Assembly: GCA_946410305.1 (NCBI GenBank)
Contig: CAMJZV010000005.1
Span: 62,001-126,000 of the forward strand
From: an uncultured Prevotellaceae bacterium
Lineage (GTDB): Bacteria > Bacteroidota > Bacteroidia > Bacteroidales > Bacteroidaceae
DNA length: 64,000 nt
Reading direction: 5' to 3'
In this document: piece by piece, positions 60,867 through 64,000 of the stretch
How the letters are laid out: the number at the start of each line of letters is the position of its first letter
How positions within the stretch are numbered: the stretch's first letter is position 1
Notes under the pieces: model-generated
The model's input: the letters and a program-made list of their open reading frames with translations, nothing else
What the model was told of the DNA's origin: nothing
The model's database searches: none
Position numbers and translations under genes: made by a program

Positions 60867-60928
60867 AGTCCACTCACTGGTTAGTAGACCATGGGACGTT
60901 TCCCTGATTCATTCTGAATATTTCCCTT

Positions 60929-60958
60929 GCGGGCTGAAGTAGCAATGCTTCAGTCCGC
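60929..60958 (+). terminator. Weak terminator of the caspase operon
   Basis: GCGGGCTGAAG pairs with CTTCAGTCCGC (one wobble), loop of 8; only a short T tract follows. Confidence 0.45.
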
Positions 60959-61009
60959 AGCTTTAATGTCAAAGGGACTGGTACTGACATGTTGAGTACT
61001 TTTGCATAA

Positions 61010-61050
61010 TAAAAATCTTCCCTCTTATCTTTTTGGGGTAAGAGGGAAGG
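61010..61050 (-). terminator. Terminator of the second orphan antitoxin locus
   Basis: CTTCCCTCTTA / TAAGAGGGAAG, an 11-bp perfect stem, followed on the minus strand by ATTTTTATT. Confidence 0.7.
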
Positions 61051-61071
61051 ATTATAGAGCTGATGTTATGG

Positions 61072-61169
61072 TTACATTCGTTTCAACAATTCCGCGAATT
61101 CTGCCAATGCAATGACATCGACATACGGAAACGGTGTTTGACGGAGTATATCAAAATGACGGTCATTGT
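61072..61169 (-). pseudogene. C-terminal remnant of a second PIN-domain toxin
   Basis: Immediately after the antitoxin stop, the minus strand encodes DNDRHFDILRQTPFPYVDVI, then ALAEFAELLKRM, and a stop. This is the NDRHF...VDVI ending of PIN toxins of Bacteroidales. The first roughly 100 residues, including the catalytic acidic residues, are gone. There is no start codon, so it is not expressed as a protein on its own. Confidence 0.75.
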
Positions 61170-61391
61170 CTATTTCAGTTTGTGAAGATCCATCTCGTTG
61201 ATTTCGTCGAGTCGCTCTTGATTAAGTTTCCCAGACTGCCACAATGTATCGAGCCTATTCTCCATTTTTGCCGAATAATAGCGATAAAGCACGTTCTTCA
61301 ACTCATCGAGTCCATTTTGACTTTTATCCAAAGCAAACATTTGAAGCAGATGAATCTGCAATGGATTGAAAACGGTAGCTTCCATATTCAT
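61170..61391 (-). CDS. Orphan antitoxin of a deleted PIN-toxin pair
   Basis: A 73-residue protein, MNMEATVFNPLQIHLLQMFA, with KNVLYRYYSAKMENRLDTLW and LNQERLDEI near the end. This resembles the small Bacteroidales antitoxins that precede a PIN toxin (FNPxQ..LLxMF...LYxYYxxKxDxxLD.LW). It is intact, unlike the antitoxin at 20622. A TATCTTTG box (minus, 61419-61412) lies 21 bp upstream. Its toxin partner survives only as a 31-codon tail. Confidence 0.7.
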   Translation of the reverse strand: MNMEATVFNPLQIHLLQMFALDKSQNGLDELKNVLYRYYSAKMENRLDTLWQSGKLNQERLDEINEMDLHKLK

Positions 61392-61462
61392 ATTTTATTT
61401 GATTTCGGGAGCAAAGATACAAAGAAATTTGTATTTAGCAAGATTTTACCGAAAAGATTTAA

Positions 61463-61492
61463 GTGCACAGCAGAACTGCCCCTTCTGTGCAG
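61463..61492. repeat. GTGCACAG hairpin repeat, copy 4
   Basis: GTGCACAGCAGAACTGCCCC followed by TTCTGTGCAGC: imperfect second arm. Closely related to copy 5 at 62898, including the downstream GATAGAGACTG word. Confidence 0.75.
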
Positions 61493-61653
61493 CGAAAGCT
61501 TCCAAAATTTTGTGATAGAGACTGACAGACTGACAAAACCCCGATGCTGAGGGCGTTTGCAGTCTTTTTGAAGAGTGTCAAGACTGACAGGAGACTGACA
61601 GCATTTATGCTCAATAATAGCTGTATTTTTGCGCGTATTAGCTATAGAAACGG

Positions 61654-61714
61654 AAAATTCTCTAGAGAATTTTGGTCGTATACAGCTGATAATCGCAGAA
61701 TTCTCTAGAGAATT
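61654..61714. repeat. Paired TCTAGA-centred palindromes
   Basis: AAAATTCTCTAGAGAATTTT (61654-61673), a 20-bp perfect palindrome, and AATTCTCTAGAGAATT (61699-61714), 16 bp perfect. Their centres are about 43 bp apart (four DNA turns). Confidence 0.85.
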
Positions 61715-61935
61715 GTACAGAGAGGGCTGTCAGTCTTGTCAGTCTCCAAACAGACTGTCAACAGACTGCAAGCCCTTTGTACATGCGGGTTTTGTCAGTC
61801 TGTCAGTCTTCAATACGTTTTTTACCACTTTTGTGTAGAACATGGGACTGCCTGATTCATTCTGCTTATTAACCATGAAATGTTAAAGTTTTGAAGATAT
61901 TCACTTAAAAGTGAAGATTATTCGAGAATATTTCT

Positions 61936-61943
61936 TATCTTTG
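61936..61943 (+). promoter_or_regulatory. -7 box of the HigBA-like module
   Basis: TATCTTTG, 44 bp before the toxin-like gene; no convincing -33 TTTG. Confidence 0.5.
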
Positions 61944-61987
61944 CAGGCAGATATGCATCTATCCTAAAAACTACAAGCAAGCATGCA

Positions 61988-62464
61988 ATGAAAGAAGTTA
62001 AACTGAAGACAATAGAGCAGAGCGACAACGTCTGCCTGTATTCCATATGCTTTGACGGAAGCGAGGAGAGCGAATTTGAGAAGTTTCTTGCAACCTTCAA
62101 AGACAACGGCAAGCACAACCGCGACTTTAGTATCATTCTTCTGGCATTGGAGAAGATTATTGCCAAGGGAGCATTGGAACGTCTGTTTCGCGTTGAGGGC
62201 AAGATGAATGACAACGTAACGGCCCTTGCCATTGATTCGCGTCAGTTGAGGCTGTACTGTCTGCGTATATCTGACCAAATACTGATATTGGGCAACGGAG
62301 GCGTGAAGACAACACGAACGTATGAAGAAGACACAAAGCTTCTTGGCTATGTGGTAGACCTGCAATTGTTTGACAAGGCGCTGGCTGAGGCTCAAAAGAA
62401 GGGTACAGTGCGCATTGAGAAGAATCTGATTACTGGTATTGAGAGTGCAACATTTACAATATAA
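61988..62464 (+). CDS. HigB/RelE-like toxin candidate
   Basis: A 158-residue protein (MKEVKLKTIEQSDNVCLYSI). The middle, RLFRVEGKMNDNVTALAIDS, then RQLRLYCLRISDQILILGNG, has the shape of Bacteroidetes HigB/RelE-superfamily toxins (strand RLYCLRI followed by ILILGNGGVK). It lies 11 bp upstream of a helix-turn-helix gene, the toxin-first order of HigBA. It would cleave mRNA at the ribosome if this is right; no single catalytic residue is certain. Confidence 0.65.
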   Translation: MKEVKLKTIEQSDNVCLYSICFDGSEESEFEKFLATFKDNGKHNRDFSIILLALEKIIAKGALERLFRVEGKMNDNVTALAIDSRQLRLYCLRISDQILILGNGGVKTTRTYEEDTKLLGYVVDLQLFDKALAEAQKKGTVRIEKNLITGIESATFTI

Positions 62465-62475
62465 ACTATACAGCT

Positions 62476-62742
62476 ATGGTAACGAACGATCTTTTTAGAC
62501 AGTGCCTTTCCGCTATTCCCAAGGAACAGAGGGCTGAGTTCGATTTGTCGTATGGTATAGCGGAGAGGCTGGATGCCATCTTAAAGGAGAAAGGTATCAC
62601 GCAGCATGAGCTTGCTCAGCGATTGGGTAAGCGTGATTCTGAAGTGTCGAAATGGCTCACGGGCAGACACAACTTCACTACTTCGACTATTGCCCGTATA
62701 GAACAGGCAGTAGGTGACAAATTAATAAGTATCTACAGATAA
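62476..62742 (+). CDS. XRE-family antitoxin (HigA-like)
   Basis: An 88-residue DNA-binding protein. The helix-turn-helix lies at about 38-62 (ITQHELAQRLGKRDSEVSKW), followed by GRHNFTTSTIARIEQAVG. The short N-terminal segment may contact the toxin. Second gene of the module; it probably represses the shared promoter near 61936. A clear terminator follows. Confidence 0.8.
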   Translation: MVTNDLFRQCLSAIPKEQRAEFDLSYGIAERLDAILKEKGITQHELAQRLGKRDSEVSKWLTGRHNFTTSTIARIEQAVGDKLISIYR

Positions 62743-62746
62743 CGGA

Positions 62747-62780
62747 TAAGAGGATGTGCTGAACATATCCTCTTATTTTT
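62747..62780 (+). terminator. Terminator of the HigBA-like module
   Basis: TAAGAGGATGTG pairs with CATATCCTCTTA (one wobble), then six T residues. Confidence 0.8.
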
Positions 62781-62897
62781 TATAGACCACGTCTGCCAGA
62801 CGAATCACGAGACAGTTCCTTGATCTTTCTTAGAGATAATAACTTTAGCTATTTGTCACTTACTTCTAATATGTTGTCTTTCATTTTTATGAACAAA

Positions 62898-62927
62898 GTG
62901 CACAGCAGAACTGCCCCTGCTGTGCAC
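62898..62927. repeat. GTGCACAG hairpin repeat, copy 5
   Basis: GTGCACAGCAG / CTGCTGTGCAC, an 11-bp perfect stem with loop AACTGCCC. 62943-62960 then repeats the GCGATAGAGACTG word found after copy 4. The rest of 62781-63022 shows nothing else. Confidence 0.85.
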
Positions 62928-63022
62928 TCGAAGTCTAGATATTATGCGATAGAGACTGTCAGTTTTCAAGATGCCCTAGGGACTGACACCTGATATCTGC
63001 AAAGAAATAGGTATTAAGTACA

Positions 63023-63062
63023 CAAAAAAATCGTCCCCGTTGTTTTCGCAATGGGGACGATT
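63023..63062 (-). terminator. Terminator of the symporter gene
   Basis: ATCGTCCCC / GGGGACGAT, a 9-bp stem, followed on the minus strand by seven T residues. Confidence 0.8.
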
Positions 63063-63092
63063 CCGTTATGTTCTATGTTCTAATTGTTTAGC

Positions 63093-64000
63093 TTATTTGT
63101 AGCACTCAAAGATTTTGTTGACAACGTTGCTGTCCATCTTCTTGGTCAGCAGGCTGACTAACCATACAACGGGGAAACCACCCAGCATAGCGATGGCACC
63201 GCAGTTGATGGGGTTGATAGGATTGCCCAGCAGCATGTTGACAACCGTCAGACCAACGCCCCAGAAGAAGCAGGCCCAGACACTGGTGGTGGTGACGCCA
63301 CGCCAGTAGAGACCAAGCATGAAGGGAGCAAGGAAGGCGCCAGCCAGTGCACCCCATGAGATACCCATCAGCTGGGCGATGAACGTTGGAGGATTGAGGG
63401 CGATGAGCAGGGAGATGGCGATGAAGAACATGATGAGTACACGCATTACCACCACCTTGCGGCGCTCAATCTTTTCTGCCACGAGGTCGTCGATGCTTCC
63501 ATCCTCGACTTCGCCAGGCAGTGCCTTCTTGTCGCGATAGATAAGGTCGAGCGTCATGGTAGAGCTGCTGGTAAGTACCAGCGATGCCAATGTCGACATG
63601 GAGGCAGAGAGTACAAGCAGTACCACCAAGGCAATGAGTACATCGGGCAGGGTAACCAGCATAGCGGGTACAATGCTGTCGTAGGCAATCTTACCATTGG
63701 CAGCGATGACGGGGTCGTAGAGACGTCCGAAACCACCGAGGAAGTAGCAACCACCAGCCACGATGAAGGCAAAGATGGTGGAGATGACGGTGCCACGCTT
63801 GATGGCGCTCTCGTCAGTGATGCTGTAGAACTTGCCAACCATCTGTGGCAATCCCATGGTACCCAGCGATGTCAGGATGATAACGCCCAACAGTCCCCAA
63901 GGATCAGGGCCAAACCACGAGGCGAAACCTCCATTTACGGTAGGATCTACGTCGGAGGGCAACGCTGCCAGCTTTGATACGGCTGCCGTAAGACCACCTT
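63093..64000 (-). CDS. Sodium:solute symporter, 3' part (truncated by window end)
   Basis: The last 302 or so residues of an inner-membrane transporter of the SSS family; the reading frame is open to 64000 (GGLTAAVSKLAALPSDVD joins the visible part), so the start lies beyond the window. The visible helices include GLLGVIILTSLGTMGLPQMV, with KFYSITDESAIKRGT (the LPQ...F family segment), and SASMSTLASLVLTSSSTMTL with DLIYRD, typical of the sodium-site helix. Substrate (pantothenate, proline, sialic acid and others are known) cannot be read from this part. Confidence 0.88.
   Translation of the reverse strand, partial: GGLTAAVSKLAALPSDVDPTVNGGFASWFGPDPWGLLGVIILTSLGTMGLPQMVGKFYSITDESAIKRGTVISTIFAFIVAGGCYFLGGFGRLYDPVIAANGKIAYDSIVPAMLVTLPDVLIALVVLLVLSASMSTLASLVLTSSSTMTLDLIYRDKKALPGEVEDGSIDDLVAEKIERRKVVVMRVLIMFFIAISLLIALNPPTFIAQLMGISWGALAGAFLAPFMLGLYWRGVTTTSVWACFFWGVGLTVVNMLLGNPINPINCGAIAMLGGFPVVWLVSLLTKKMDSNVVNKIFECYK

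Larger units (their letters stand above)
61392..61935. other. Repeat-rich gene-free region
   Basis: It contains a GTGCACAG-type hairpin (61463-61492), many GACTGACAG / CTGTCAGTC words at 61512-61600 and 61730-61815 in both orientations, and two copies of a TCTAGA-centred palindrome (61654-61714). A 20-bp match (CATGGGAC...CCTGATTCATTCTG) at about 61841 also occurs at 60890. No gene seen; small frames here are made of repeats. Confidence 0.6.

Noticed and set aside
55760..62742. Caspase operon as a classic cytoplasmic anti-phage system
   Set aside because: All four products have signal peptides, and no nucleotidyltransferase, NLR-type ATPase or effector partner is present; defence remains possible but is not supported by the sequence.

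Overview
The window looks like a chromosomal segment of a gut or rumen Prevotella-type Bacteroidales. The evidence is the Bacteroidetes promoter architecture (TTTG, then about 19-20 bp, then TAnnTTTG) in front of many genes, BACON and DUF5686-type envelope proteins, a HU-related DNA-binding protein followed by a tiny 'smalltalk' gene, four-helix-bundle-suffix and two-component-propeller proteins, lipoproteins with Bacteroidetes-style lipoboxes, and moderate GC with AT-rich intergenic regions. No rRNA, tRNA, CRISPR array or complete insertion sequence was seen.

Layout. 1-1.3 kb is a scrambled non-coding region with a 190-bp copy of the 3' end of tadA abutting the tail of a lost secreted protein. 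1.5-11.8 kb is mostly minus strand: an ATPase, a BACON lipoprotein with tadA, a four-helix/zinc-ribbon protein, birA, (plus) pyrH, then the phospholipid operon psd-pssA with two membrane proteins. 11.9-19.1 kb is one plus-strand run: dnaE, trxA, a HAD phosphatase, cobS, cobU, cobT. 19.3-21.3 kb is accessory DNA: a lipoprotein, a candidate structured RNA and a gutted toxin-antitoxin locus. HU and smalltalk follow. 22.0-25.5 kb is a minus-strand B12 operon (cobQ, an aminotransferase/decarboxylase, cbiB), divergent from a cobalamin riboswitch and the uptake genes btuB, a BtuG-like propeller lipoprotein, btuF and btuC (25.6-31.3 kb). Together these cover late cobamide assembly and uptake; no btuD ATPase is present in the window. 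32-43.8 kb carries housekeeping and envelope genes (polysaccharide deacetylase, DUF2723 membrane protein, YqaA-like protein, purD, serB, a DPP-IV-type peptidase, rlmL). 43.8-55 kb carries a sensor kinase with a DUF5686 outer-membrane protein, then a LacI regulator, a propeller sensor and a PA14-containing GH31 glycosidase, which together look like a small glycan-use module.

The most interesting part is 55.4-60.9 kb: a promoter, a rod-like RNA or long leader, and four genes all encoding exported proteins. The first is a caspase-like protease with an intact His/Cys dyad. The last is an 859-residue TPR/Sel1-like protein. The two share a C-terminal domain of about 95 residues that I do not recognise. 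After it come a second gutted PIN-toxin locus, a HigBA-like module and a truncated sodium/solute symporter.

A second theme runs through the whole window: short degenerate arrays with a strict period. 7-bp arrays occur both between genes and in frame inside conserved enzymes (pssA, dnaE, cobT, cbiB, GH31). 8-bp TCGA arrays sit in leaders and gaps. A 9-bp array encodes the RDS tail of RlmL. Further dispersed hairpin families (GTGCACAG arms; C-rich inverted repeats, one of them inside cobQ) add to this. Nothing was searched against databases; all family names are from recognition of motifs.
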